Shown piece by piece: positions 51,492 through 59,563 of a stretch of 64,000 nucleotides of DNA. Where the stretch lies: NCBI RefSeq assembly GCF_003259435.1, contig NZ_QLMA01000009.1:253313-317312 (forward strand), written 5' to 3'. Under the pieces are notes generated by a model, which saw only the letters and a list, made by a program, of their open reading frames with translations, was not told the origin of the DNA and did no database searches. Made by a program: the position numbers and the translations under genes. This DNA comes from Chitinophaga dinghuensis. GTDB taxonomy: Bacteria; Bacteroidota; Bacteroidia; Chitinophagales; Chitinophagaceae. The stretch's first letter is position 1, and the number at the start of each line of letters is the position of its first letter.

Positions 51492-53585
51492 ATGAACAAA
51501 TTGTGTAAACAATTCGTAAGGTTTTCCGGAGGTTTAGTCCTGTTGGGAGCACTGGCAATCGTTTCATGTAAGAAAACTTTTGACGAACCTCCTTATAGCG
51601 GTGGCGATCCTGTCATCCAAATCACCAATAGTATTGCTGATCTGCAGGCATTGTACAAAGGCAGCCCTGTAACTATCACCGACAACATGATATTTTCCGG
51701 TGTGGTAATTGGCGATGATAAATCCGGTAACTTATTTAAACAGATTGTTATCCAGGATAGCACCGGCGGTATTAACATACAGCTGGATGCGTCTAACCTG
51801 AATGCGAAATATCCTATCGGTCGTAAAGTATTCGTAAAGGCAAAAGGCCTGACTCTCGGTGCTTACGGCGGATTGCTGGAACTAGGTCTGGGTGTAAACG
51901 ATCAGAGTCAGCCAGTACGTATTCCTTCTGCTGTAATTGACTCTTTCCTGGTAGCAGGTAGCTCCGGAAACGTAGTAATGCCTTTAGAACTGACTGCTGA
52001 TAAGCTGAGCCAGAAGTATCAGAACATGCTGATTACCCTGAAAGATATGCAGGTGGCTACATCTGATATGGGTAAAACTTATGGAGATACTACCAAAACA
52101 GCAACGAGCGTAAATATCAACCTGGTGAACTGCGCAAATGCTACTGTAGTACTTCGATCTTCCAGTTATGCCAACTTCGCAGGTATTAAGGTGCCTGCTG
52201 GTAAAGGTAATATCACAGGTATCTACACTTTCTTTAATACTACCAGCCAGTTCCTGATCCGTGACACCGCTGACATGCGTCTGCTGACAGGCACTCGTTG
52301 CGATGGAACTTCCGCTACTACGATCACTATTAGTGACCTGAGGAAAATGTATAAAGGCACAGATGTTGTAATTCCTGCAAATACTTCTATCGTAGGTACT
52401 GTGCTTTCTTCATCTGCAAATGAAGCAGCAGGTAACGTAAGAATTGCACAGGCAGATAACTCTGCTGGCGTACTGTTGTATACTGCTAAAGGGTCTCCTG
52501 ATTATGCACAAGGGTCTGTACTGACTATTGACGCAGGTGGCGCTACACTGACTGCTTTCAATGGCGAATTGGAACTGAAGAACGTTCCTGTTGCCAACGT
52601 GGTGGTAAAAGGTAATGGTGGGGTAACGCCTCGTCAGACCGATGTGAAAACTGCTATTGCTAATAAATCCATCTGGGCTTCTACTATGGTAACACTGAAA
52701 GGTGTAAACATTGTAACAGGTGCGCCTAGTACTTCTGGTACCAACTATACCATTACAGATGCAACCACCGGAAATATTGTGGCTTTCGTTAAAGATGCTA
52801 ATATTAAAATCAACGCTCCTTTAACCAATGCAACTGTAACTGGATACTTATCTGTTTACCTGCCTGCTGGCGCTACAGATACTGTTACTCAGTTAGGTCT
52901 GCGCGCTTCCAGCGATGTTACTGGCGGTGATGTAACTAATCCTGCTACCAATATCGTACTGGGAACTTCTCCTTATTTGATCGACTTTAACAACATCGCA
53001 AATGGTCTGCCTGCTGGAGTTTCTGTAAAAACTACTCCTACCTCTACTTCCATCGGTGCAGATCCAAGCGGAACTTTCCTTTGGGCTCCTGCAAAAGCAT
53101 CCTGGCAAGCGACTGGCGGTGGGTTTAAAAACTATGCCTCCGCAGGTGATGCCTCCCTGGGAATGGGTAGTATTTCTACCGCTCAAGATGCTTCTACCAA
53201 CAGAGCATTAGGCGTAAGACAAACAAGCGCTGTAGAACCGGTTGCCTTTGTATTTGAAATCGCAAATACAACTGGTAAATCAAATCTCGCTATGAACTTT
53301 AATTTACAATCGCTGGATACTTCCTCAAAAAGAACTAGTGTGTGGTATGTAGATTATGCTATAGGAGATAATCCAACAACCTTTACTACCGTATCAGCTA
53401 CAGGCACCAGTTTGGTGACTGGTGGCGGGTTATACACCAATAACCTGATTACTGTAAATTTTGGTGCTGCACTCGATAATAAGAACAGCAAAGTTTATAT
53501 CCGTATTCTGTGCACAGAGAAAACAGGTAGCGCCGGTAACCGTTCTAGCACTGCTATCGATGATGTGAAGTTTAGCTTCCAATAG
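51492..53585 (+). CDS. Surface lipoprotein with two DUF5689 domains
   Basis: A 697-residue lipoprotein with lipobox ending in V-S-C-K-K. Two DUF5689 units follow: residues about 40-270 (I-A-D-L-Q-A-L-Y-K-G-S-P-V-T-I ... S-G-V-V-I-G-D-D-K-S-G-N) and about 278-480 (I-S-D-L-R-K-M-Y-K-G-T-D-V-V-I-P ... I-V-G-T-V-L-S-S). Each looks like an OB-type beta barrel. Residues about 490-697 form a lectin-like sandwich with V-W-Y-V-D-Y-A-I-G and A-I-D-D-V-K-F-S-F, as found in secreted nucleases. Partner of the receptor upstream. OB-like folds and nuclease neighbours support nucleic acid binding, as an inference. Confidence 0.85.
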   Translation: MNKLCKQFVRFSGGLVLLGALAIVSCKKTFDEPPYSGGDPVIQITNSIADLQALYKGSPVTITDNMIFSGVVIGDDKSGNLFKQIVIQDSTGGINIQLDASNLNAKYPIGRKVFVKAKGLTLGAYGGLLELGLGVNDQSQPVRIPSAVIDSFLVAGSSGNVVMPLELTADKLSQKYQNMLITLKDMQVATSDMGKTYGDTTKTATSVNINLVNCANATVVLRSSSYANFAGIKVPAGKGNITGIYTFFNTTSQFLIRDTADMRLLTGTRCDGTSATTITISDLRKMYKGTDVVIPANTSIVGTVLSSSANEAAGNVRIAQADNSAGVLLYTAKGSPDYAQGSVLTIDAGGATLTAFNGELELKNVPVANVVVKGNGGVTPRQTDVKTAIANKSIWASTMVTLKGVNIVTGAPSTSGTNYTITDATTGNIVAFVKDANIKINAPLTNATVTGYLSVYLPAGATDTVTQLGLRASSDVTGGDVTNPATNIVLGTSPYLIDFNNIANGLPAGVSVKTTPTSTSIGADPSGTFLWAPAKASWQATGGGFKNYASAGDASLGMGSISTAQDASTNRALGVRQTSAVEPVAFVFEIANTTGKSNLAMNFNLQSLDTSSKRTSVWYVDYAIGDNPTTFTTVSATGTSLVTGGGLYTNNLITVNFGAALDNKNSKVYIRILCTEKTGSAGNRSSTAIDDVKFSFQ

Positions 53586-53602
53586 CAAATGTTTATATTG
53601 AC

Positions 53603-53660
53603 TTTCTACTAAAACAAGAAGGGCTGACCAGATGGTCAGCCCTTCTTGTTTTAGTAGAAA
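53603..53660. terminator. Long perfect inverted repeat between convergent genes
   Basis: Two 28-base arms (53603-53630 and 53633-53660) are perfectly complementary around a two-base GA centre. The core contains AAGGGCTGACCA. It lies 18 bases after the DUF5689 stop and 15 bases before the end of the convergent HxlR gene. It probably acts as a bidirectional terminator, although the stem is longer than usual and no long T-tract follows. Confidence 0.7.
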
Positions 53661-53674
53661 AATATTAACTGATA

Positions 53675-54031
53675 TCATTCTTGTAATGACCGTTGCCTGT
53701 TCCCCCAGGCGCTTAATAAATCCAGAATAGGAATCAGTTCAATAGCTGCAGGCGTTAGCGTATATTCCACACGTACAGGTACTTCTGCATATACGTTCCT
53801 GATAATGAGCCCGTCTTCTTCCATGGATTTGAGTTGCAGGGTAAGCATACGTTCACTGATATACGAAAATTCCTTTTTGAGATCACTGTATCGGGAGGTC
53901 CCTTTTCGCAATTTATCTAATAGTAATAGCTTCCATCTCCCTCCTATGACATGGACGGCGTAAGACATATTACAGTTGATGATATATTTCTCGTTTCGGC
54001 TGTACGTTGAGTTCTCTTTTCTGGTTCCCAT
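53675..54031 (-). CDS. HxlR-family winged-helix transcriptional regulator
   Basis: A 118-residue cytoplasmic regulator with the full HxlR winged-helix pattern: A-V-H-V-I-G-G-R-W-K-L-L-L-L-D-K-L, R-Y-S-D-L-K-K-E-F, S-E-R-M-L-T-L-Q-L-K-S-M-E-E-D-G-L-I, and V-R-V-E-Y-T-L-T. The usual N-terminal sensing Cys is present as Cys20 (I-I-N-C-N). HxlR regulators respond to redox or electrophile signals and often control an adjacent divergent oxidoreductase. Here the divergent gene is the SDR at 54166. The 134-base spacer, with a short ACTT tandem repeat near the regulator start, likely contains the shared operator. Confidence 0.9.
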   Translation of the reverse strand: MGTRKENSTYSRNEKYIINCNMSYAVHVIGGRWKLLLLDKLRKGTSRYSDLKKEFSYISERMLTLQLKSMEEDGLIIRNVYAEVPVRVEYTLTPAAIELIPILDLLSAWGNRQRSLQE

Positions 54032-54165
54032 AACTTACTTACTTACATGATTGTTCGTACCACACAATTAGTAGTACCTATTCTAAAATTAGTATCAACG
54101 ACCTACTTTTACAAAAGAATTTCTGGCCAGACATTCTGCTAAACATTACTAAAAGCAGAACGTAT

Positions 54166-54918
54166 ATGAACTTACATTTAAGCGGTAAAAAAGCGGTTGT
54201 AACCGGCGCTAGTCAAGGACTCGGACGAGCCATTACTAAAGAATTAGCCCTGGAAGGCGTGGAAGTATTGGCGGTAGCAAGGGAGGAAGCAGCGCTTCAG
54301 GAAATGAAAGAAGAGGTTATCCGGGCGGGCGGAATAGCGCCGCAGTTACTGAGCCAGGATTTCACCGCCGCCGATGGGCCGCAGAAGATTGCCGATGCTG
54401 CATTTGATCGGTTAAAACAGGTAGATATCCTGGTAAACAATGCCGGTCGTAGCCAGGCATTGGACGTAATAGGATCAGATGAAGCGTGGGAGGCCTCTCT
54501 TACACTTGACTTTACACAGCACAGAAGACTGACCCAGCTAATTTTACCACATTTCATGGAACGGAAGGAGGGCGTTATCCTGAATCTGGCCAGCACCTAC
54601 GAATTGCGTTCCGTCAACGCCTCCGCTGTAGCCAAAGCCAGTCTGATCGTGTGGGCGAAACAGTTAGCCTCTCAATTAGCCCCCTATGGCATCCGGGTGA
54701 ATTCTATCCAACCAGGCATTATTGACAGCGCACAGATCAGGCGGTTATTTCCAGGCGAAGAGCGCAAGAAATTCGCAGAACGGGAAATTCCAATGGGAGA
54801 TTTCGGAAAACCAGAAGATATTGCCAACATGGCCACCTTCCTGGTATCCCCCAGGGCAGCATATGTCACAGGCACAGTAGCGGTAGTGGATGGAGGAATG
54901 AGAAGATATGCTTTTTAG
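54166..54918 (+). CDS. Short-chain dehydrogenase/reductase lacking the catalytic Tyr
   Basis: A 250-residue cytoplasmic protein of classical SDR length. TGASQGLG (13-20) is the NAD(P)-binding loop, NNAG (91-94) the structural motif, and S143 is the active-site Ser. The catalytic lysine is K157 in S-A-V-A-K, but position 153, four residues before it, is Ser where the Y-x-x-x-K Tyr belongs. A Tyr at 145 is out of register. The C-terminus G-T-V-A-V-V-D-G-G is typical. It may be catalytically altered or inactive, or use another proton donor. It is divergent from the HxlR gene, which likely regulates it. A terminator follows. Confidence 0.85.
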   Translation: MNLHLSGKKAVVTGASQGLGRAITKELALEGVEVLAVAREEAALQEMKEEVIRAGGIAPQLLSQDFTAADGPQKIADAAFDRLKQVDILVNNAGRSQALDVIGSDEAWEASLTLDFTQHRRLTQLILPHFMERKEGVILNLASTYELRSVNASAVAKASLIVWAKQLASQLAPYGIRVNSIQPGIIDSAQIRRLFPGEERKKFAEREIPMGDFGKPEDIANMATFLVSPRAAYVTGTVAVVDGGMRRYAF

Positions 54919-54966
54919 GGAGACAGCCAGCTCTCTGTATAGTATGTGCCCTGCTGGGTACGGACA

Positions 54967-55009
54967 ACAAAAAAGGCATTGACGTCTGGAGCGTCAATGC
55001 CTTTTTTGT
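54967..55009. terminator. Bidirectional intrinsic terminator
   Basis: An 18-base perfect stem (54967-54984 / 54992-55009) includes A6 on the left and T6 on the right, around a GC-containing core GGCATTGACG. It serves the SDR gene on the plus strand and the endonuclease gene ending at 55030 on the minus strand. Confidence 0.9.
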
Positions 55010-55029
55010 AATCATTTATGAAAATATGC

Positions 55030-56001
55030 TTACTTGAATAATTTTGCTTTCAGCTGTGTTCTGATTCCTTCAGGAATATTTTTGAACAGGTTCAGGGTGA
55101 TGCCTTGATCTTTGAAAGCTGCGTTTACTCTGGTTTCCAGGTCATTCACAGTTACTACGTAATTTTTCCAGGCAGATTTTCCGGTACCACTGGTAGTATA
55201 CAGGGTATTGTCGTTAGGCATGTCAATAGCCACAATAGTAGCATTGGCATCGATACGGGAAAGATCGTTATTGCCTTTAGGAATTACCAGTACTACTTTC
55301 CATACAGAGGCAGGAACATTCACATTACCATTGTCAACAGAGGATACGCTGGTAGCGCTGGAGTTTTTACCGCCTTTACCATAAGAACCCATGATGATCC
55401 ATGCTTCATATCCGGTACCTACGAGGGTATTGCGCGCATAGTCTTCCAAGCCTTCCCATGGTCCCTGGTTCAGCATTGGAGCCTGAGGAATCATGTTGGT
55501 CATGAGGAAAGTGGCATTGTTAGCTGCGGCTGTAGAGGTACGATCGCCGGAAGGGCAATTGTGTCCACGGTCGAAACCACTGTTTTTGTAGCTGTTTTCG
55601 TTTACTGCATACCAGGATAAAGGCAGGTTAGGATCTGCGTGGAAATTATCGCTTCTGCCGCTGCTACCGATATCATCAGAGGAAAGATGCCAGCTAACCC
55701 ATACCGGAGTACCACGATTCTTGCTGTATGCTTCCACGAAATATTTTTGGTCCATCAGGTAGTTCTCAATCTGCACCAGGTTTCTCTGCGCATCAGTGGG
55801 ATTACCCAGTAACAGATGTGTGTCATCTGTGAGAGAGGTACCGTTATCTATAGGACCATTGTCTACAGGTGGTTTATAAACGATGGTATCAGGCTTATTT
55901 TGGTTTACTGGTGGCGCTGCTTTACGGACGTCATCTTTGGTACAGGCGGCGATCACTAATATGGCGGCATAAATACCCCACAATCTGAAATTCAGTCTCA
56001 T
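55030..56001 (-). CDS. DNA/RNA non-specific endonuclease (NUC family) lipoprotein
   Basis: A 323-residue protein with a lipoprotein signal (V-I-A-A-C, Cys20) and a Pro/Asn-rich linker to about residue 60. The NUC domain follows. The catalytic D-R-G-H-N motif is at 144-148 and T-N-M-I-P-Q at 168-173, with a second downstream beta/alpha half ending K-V-V-L-V-I-P-K-G. Family knowledge: Mg-dependent cleavage of DNA and RNA by the D-R-G-H histidine. Surface attachment and the adjacent receptor/DUF5689/EEP genes suggest degradation of environmental nucleic acid. No immunity-like inhibitor gene is adjacent, as expected for an extracellular enzyme. Confidence 0.9.
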   Translation of the reverse strand: MRLNFRLWGIYAAILVIAACTKDDVRKAAPPVNQNKPDTIVYKPPVDNGPIDNGTSLTDDTHLLLGNPTDAQRNLVQIENYLMDQKYFVEAYSKNRGTPVWVSWHLSSDDIGSSGRSDNFHADPNLPLSWYAVNENSYKNSGFDRGHNCPSGDRTSTAAANNATFLMTNMIPQAPMLNQGPWEGLEDYARNTLVGTGYEAWIIMGSYGKGGKNSSATSVSSVDNGNVNVPASVWKVVLVIPKGNNDLSRIDANATIVAIDMPNDNTLYTTSGTGKSAWKNYVVTVNDLETRVNAAFKDQGITLNLFKNIPEGIRTQLKAKLFK

Positions 56002-56261
56002 AAGTTCGACGTTGTGAATTAATCTACTTTGTTGTTAAGATACTAATAAGGAATACAGTTACTATCGACGATTTACGGAAAGGGCGCAATTTAAATAATT
56101 ATTTCGTGGAATAGCCCATCATCACAAATTCTTAATCAGATGTTTACATTGCGATCTTGTCTTGACGCTAAAACCTCCAAACCTTTCCTGATTTTATTTA
56201 ACTTGCCTCCAGAGTCATATGTACTTAGCAAAGTTTGTCATTTAATAATGAATCCTATACT

Positions 56262-57242
56262 ATGAAGAAAAGTTTATTATTGTTTGTATTGACCCTGGCG
56301 GGTTTGGGGGCGTATGCGCAAGTGGATACTATAAAATGGGGGCTGGAAGATTCCCGGACAGAATGGAAGAATGATGCAGGGGCACTTCCCCATCTTTCTG
56401 GATTCTTTCAGGCTAACGCTCCTGTTAATTATCCGGATGGAGCAAAAGGTTGGTGGCATCTCCTGGATATAAGACATTCCAATGCTGTAAATCTCTTTGC
56501 AATGCAGTTTGCTGGTGGGTTCTATGATCAGAAGCTATATTTCAGAAAAACTGCCAATAGTGCTTCTACTCCGTGGTCGCAGGTGGTATTAACAAGAGAT
56601 GGTAAAACCGGATTAATGACGGATAATCCAAGAGCACTATTTGATGTGGGTTTATCTTCAACAAATAACACAGATGTAATTACGAGCGTTCTGGCCCGCC
56701 TTCCAGAATGGAATGATAACGGTATTGGCAACTGCCTTGCTGTGAGGTCGGGTAATACCCAGCCTACAGATGTCAAATCCTTTTCCCTGGAGCATTATTT
56801 TGGTCAGTATCTCAATTCGTCCATTAACTTTTATAGAGGAAGTGATGCTGGGGATGGGTTTATGACTTTCGCGACTTCTGCCGGTACTGAAAGAATGCGC
56901 ATTACCTATTGGGGAAATGTTGGCATCGGTACTACCACACCTCAGTCTAAACTGGCAGTTGCAGGCACTATCACCGCTCAAAAAGTAAAAGTAACCGCTA
57001 CCGGCTGGCCTGATTTTGTCTTCGCAGATGATTACCAGCTGCCCTCTTTATCAGCAGTTGAACAGTATATCCGCACACATCGTCATTTACCCGAAGTACC
57101 AGCTGCTGATGAAGTAGAAAAGAATGGTCAGGACCTCGGTGAAATGAATAAGAAACTTTTACAAAAAGTAGAAGAACTTACCTTGTATGTCATTGAACTA
57201 CAGAAGCAAGTCAATGCATTGCAGGAAAAAGTAAATAAATAA
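56262..57242 (+). CDS. Exported tail-fibre-like protein with C-terminal coiled coil
   Basis: A 326-residue protein. The ATG at 56262 starts the signal peptide (K-K-S-L-L-L-F-V ... A-Y-A-Q); an upstream TTG is less likely. Residues 20-215 are fibre-like beta sequence with R-M-R-I-T and G-N-V-G-I-G-T-T-T-P-Q-S-K-L (about 220-233), the common tail-fibre or adhesin repeat of Bacteroidota. A conserved H-L-P-E-V-P-A-A-D-E-V segment (about 275-285) precedes a leucine-zipper coiled coil to the end. Such proteins trimerise at the cell surface; ligand unknown. The hairpin at 57250 ends it. Confidence 0.75.
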   Translation: MKKSLLLFVLTLAGLGAYAQVDTIKWGLEDSRTEWKNDAGALPHLSGFFQANAPVNYPDGAKGWWHLLDIRHSNAVNLFAMQFAGGFYDQKLYFRKTANSASTPWSQVVLTRDGKTGLMTDNPRALFDVGLSSTNNTDVITSVLARLPEWNDNGIGNCLAVRSGNTQPTDVKSFSLEHYFGQYLNSSINFYRGSDAGDGFMTFATSAGTERMRITYWGNVGIGTTTPQSKLAVAGTITAQKVKVTATGWPDFVFADDYQLPSLSAVEQYIRTHRHLPEVPAADEVEKNGQDLGEMNKKLLQKVEELTLYVIELQKQVNALQEKVNK

Positions 57243-57249
57243 TCTGTTG

Positions 57250-57273
57250 GCAGCCTGGAGAAGGCCAGGCTGC
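57250..57273 (+). terminator. Hairpin terminator after the fibre-like gene
   Basis: GCAGCCTGG (57250-57258) and CCAGGCTGC (57265-57273) form a perfect nine-base stem with a six-base loop 7 bases after the stop. The following bases are AT-rich without a long T run. Confidence 0.65.
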
Positions 57274-57369
57274 TAATTATCTTGTATCGAAAAGCTTCCC
57301 GAAAAACCAGATATGGCAACAAAATTGCATAGAAAATCAGTATCTTTTACTACCTAGATACTACGCTAT

Positions 57370-57912
57370 ATGCCAGGTTACTATGAATTAACAATAGAAG
57401 ACGACCGGTTACTCCTCATTAAAAACAGACAGAGAGTCATTGTGCTGACAATTCTCTTTTCTTTGGTATCCATCTCTGCGGTTTCTTATTTCTCTCTTGC
57501 AGAATATATGGCGGGAGTGACACATCTACAAGATAACTATGTGTCGCTCATTATCTTTATATCGCTCATGTTGGGAGTTGCTGTGTATACCATCATACGC
57601 ACTGTGAACGATAAGGATATTGAAATTATCCGCGAAGGCAAATCCATTTTTTATGTCAATGGGGAATTCATTCAGTTGAATCAGGAAAATGATTTCCTGG
57701 AAGTACAGAAGCAAACTAGTTCAAAAGGCATCCCCTATTTTACCATTTACCTGCATACTGAAACGCGCAGAATTGAGATCTGTAAAAGAATGAGGAAGAA
57801 TGACTATGAAACAAACAGCCCTCTTATGTCTGAGTTCCTGGGCCTCCCTATAAGAATGGGTAAACCCTGGATCGCCCGTCAGGTAAGGAAATGGATGGGG
57901 CTTTCAGAATAA
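57370..57912 (+). CDS. Two-TM hypothetical protein, paralogue 1
   Basis: A 180-residue protein. A short cytoplasmic N-terminal strand (Y-Y-E-L-T-I-E-D-D-R-L-L) is followed by two membrane segments (about 24-46 and 60-78) and a soluble C-terminal domain with K-D-I-E-I-I-R-E-G, F-Y-V-N-G-E-F and R-R-I-E-I-C. That order resembles bacterial PH-like membrane proteins, but I cannot assign a family. The next gene is a clear paralogue (Y-Y-Q-L-T-I-K-G-N-E-L-L at the N-terminus, two TM segments at the same places). The pair lies upstream of FecR, where an ECF sigma gene would normally be. Confidence 0.65.
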   Translation: MPGYYELTIEDDRLLLIKNRQRVIVLTILFSLVSISAVSYFSLAEYMAGVTHLQDNYVSLIIFISLMLGVAVYTIIRTVNDKDIEIIREGKSIFYVNGEFIQLNQENDFLEVQKQTSSKGIPYFTIYLHTETRRIEICKRMRKNDYETNSPLMSEFLGLPIRMGKPWIARQVRKWMGLSE

Positions 57913-58001
57913 AGAGCTCGTGTCTCCCTATATTATCCCAATCATTAGCTGATTTTCTAAAAGTACCGTTTAGAGATTAATTAGCAGCACGCCAGATGCA
58001 T

Positions 58002-58523
58002 ATGAGCTATTACCAACTTACAATAAAGGGAAATGAGTTGCTGCTAAGCAGTAAGCGGATACTATATATTACGGTGCTGATGTTGTTGTTCCTGCCACTG
58101 ACTACCCTCTTATTTTACAAAGCCATTTATAGCATCTATGTACATGAGCCAGATAAAACAAAAATTATTTGTCTGATCGGGTTCGCAATACTATATACCT
58201 TTTTAATGATCATATTGTTGCGCAGATACTTACGCGATAAGAGCATAGTTATCCTGCATCTCCGGCAAAATAAATACCTTATCAATGGTACGCCTTATGT
58301 TTTTGACACGATGAGAGATTACATCATGGTGGAAGAAAAGCATAACGAAAGAAGGAGTACGCGTTATTACCTTTCCATTATAACTAACGGTCGTAAAATC
58401 CCGCTCGCCAGAAGAATGGACTCAGAGGAATACCGTAACTATATACGGCCGATATACCAATTCTTACAGCTGACGATCAAGAGGGAAACAGGGCCATATC
58501 AATCTATTGGCATTAATGATTAA
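58002..58523 (+). CDS. Two-TM hypothetical protein, paralogue 2
   Basis: A 173-residue paralogue of the preceding gene, with the same N-terminal strand, two membrane segments (about 20-42 and 54-74) and basic C-terminal domain (K-S-I-V-I-L-H-L-R-Q-N-K-Y-L-I-N-G-T). The ATG at 58002 was chosen by alignment with the paralogue; another ATG lies two codons upstream. The gap to FecR is 96 bases. Tandem duplication indicates a lineage-specific pair. Role unknown; a membrane-sensing function is only a possibility. Confidence 0.65.
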   Translation: MSYYQLTIKGNELLLSSKRILYITVLMLLFLPLTTLLFYKAIYSIYVHEPDKTKIICLIGFAILYTFLMIILLRRYLRDKSIVILHLRQNKYLINGTPYVFDTMRDYIMVEEKHNERRSTRYYLSIITNGRKIPLARRMDSEEYRNYIRPIYQFLQLTIKRETGPYQSIGIND

Positions 58524-58619
58524 TAGAGATGATATATGGAAGTCTTCACATTATTACCAAATTGTTAACTCCCCTTTTCTCACTCATCCTTCCTTTTTTG
58601 TGAAGCGTACTCTTTATGT

Positions 58620-59534
58620 ATGCAGATCAATCGCGTCATATTAGAAAAGTATTTCCAGGGCAACTGCTCCACAGAAGAACAGTTGCTGGTAGAGAAATAT
58701 CTGGAACAGACAAACACCCCTGAGCTGGATAGTCTCCTTACAGCTACCTGGGACGACGCGAACAAGCCTGTACGCAAAGTTCATCGCATGTGGTATGCTG
58801 CCGCAGCCGCTGCTGTGGCGGGAATTATCATCCTGGCAACCGCTGTGTTCCATCCGGTAGGAAAACAGTCGGCCCTGACAGATAACATGGATACCCTCTT
58901 TAACCATACCAGCCGCGTACAGATCTACAACATGCCGGATGGCTCACAGGTATGGCTAAACGCTCATAGTAAACTGGGCTACTCCACTGCCTATAATATC
59001 CATGGGCGCGACCTGTGGCTGGAAGGCGAGGCATTGTTTAAAGTGGTGACTAATGCGAAACAACCTTTTAATGTACATACCAGGCATCTGACCACTACTG
59101 TATTAGGTACTACTTTTCATATATCCACCGCCAGCCATGCCGACGGAAGTATCCAGATCAGCCTGCTGGAAGGGAAAATCGCTGTAGCAGAAAGGAACGG
59201 ATATACGAAAATCCTTACACCGGGTGAAATGCTCACCAGTATGGAAGGACAACCCGCCAATACCGGCGCCTTCAACGAGAAAGAAGTGCTCGACTGGAAG
59301 AACAACAAAATCATTTTTAACAGAACCACCCTCGCTGATGTGCTGACCCGGCTACAACAGCGGGAAGGAAACAGGATTACTTTAGCTGACCAAAAACTGG
59401 CAACGAAAAGAATATCAGGCGAATTTAGCGGCGATACGCCTATCCGGGAAATACTCGCCACCCTTGCTTATGTGCATGATCTGAAATGTACCCGTGTCAA
59501 TGACAGCACATACCTGATATCCGCGAAACATTAA
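58620..59534 (+). CDS. FecR-family anti-sigma factor
   Basis: A 304-residue inner-membrane protein. A short N-terminal cytoplasmic part (about 1-55) with the helical E-K-Y-F-Q-G-N-C-S-T-E-E-Q signature is followed by a TM segment (about 58-77). The periplasmic FecR domain (about 95-200) has V-Q-I-Y-N-M-P-D-G-S-Q-V-W-L-N-A-H-S-K-L and W-L-E-G-E-A-L-F-K-V, and a DUF4974-like end (about 235-304). Family knowledge: FecR senses the N-terminal STN domain of a TonB receptor and controls an ECF sigma factor. The STN receptor is encoded 29 bases downstream. No sigma factor gene precedes it in this window. Confidence 0.9.
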   Translation: MQINRVILEKYFQGNCSTEEQLLVEKYLEQTNTPELDSLLTATWDDANKPVRKVHRMWYAAAAAAVAGIIILATAVFHPVGKQSALTDNMDTLFNHTSRVQIYNMPDGSQVWLNAHSKLGYSTAYNIHGRDLWLEGEALFKVVTNAKQPFNVHTRHLTTTVLGTTFHISTASHADGSIQISLLEGKIAVAERNGYTKILTPGEMLTSMEGQPANTGAFNEKEVLDWKNNKIIFNRTTLADVLTRLQQREGNRITLADQKLATKRISGEFSGDTPIREILATLAYVHDLKCTRVNDSTYLISAKH

Positions 59535-59563
59535 AACTCATCATTTATTAATAGTTAAAAAGT

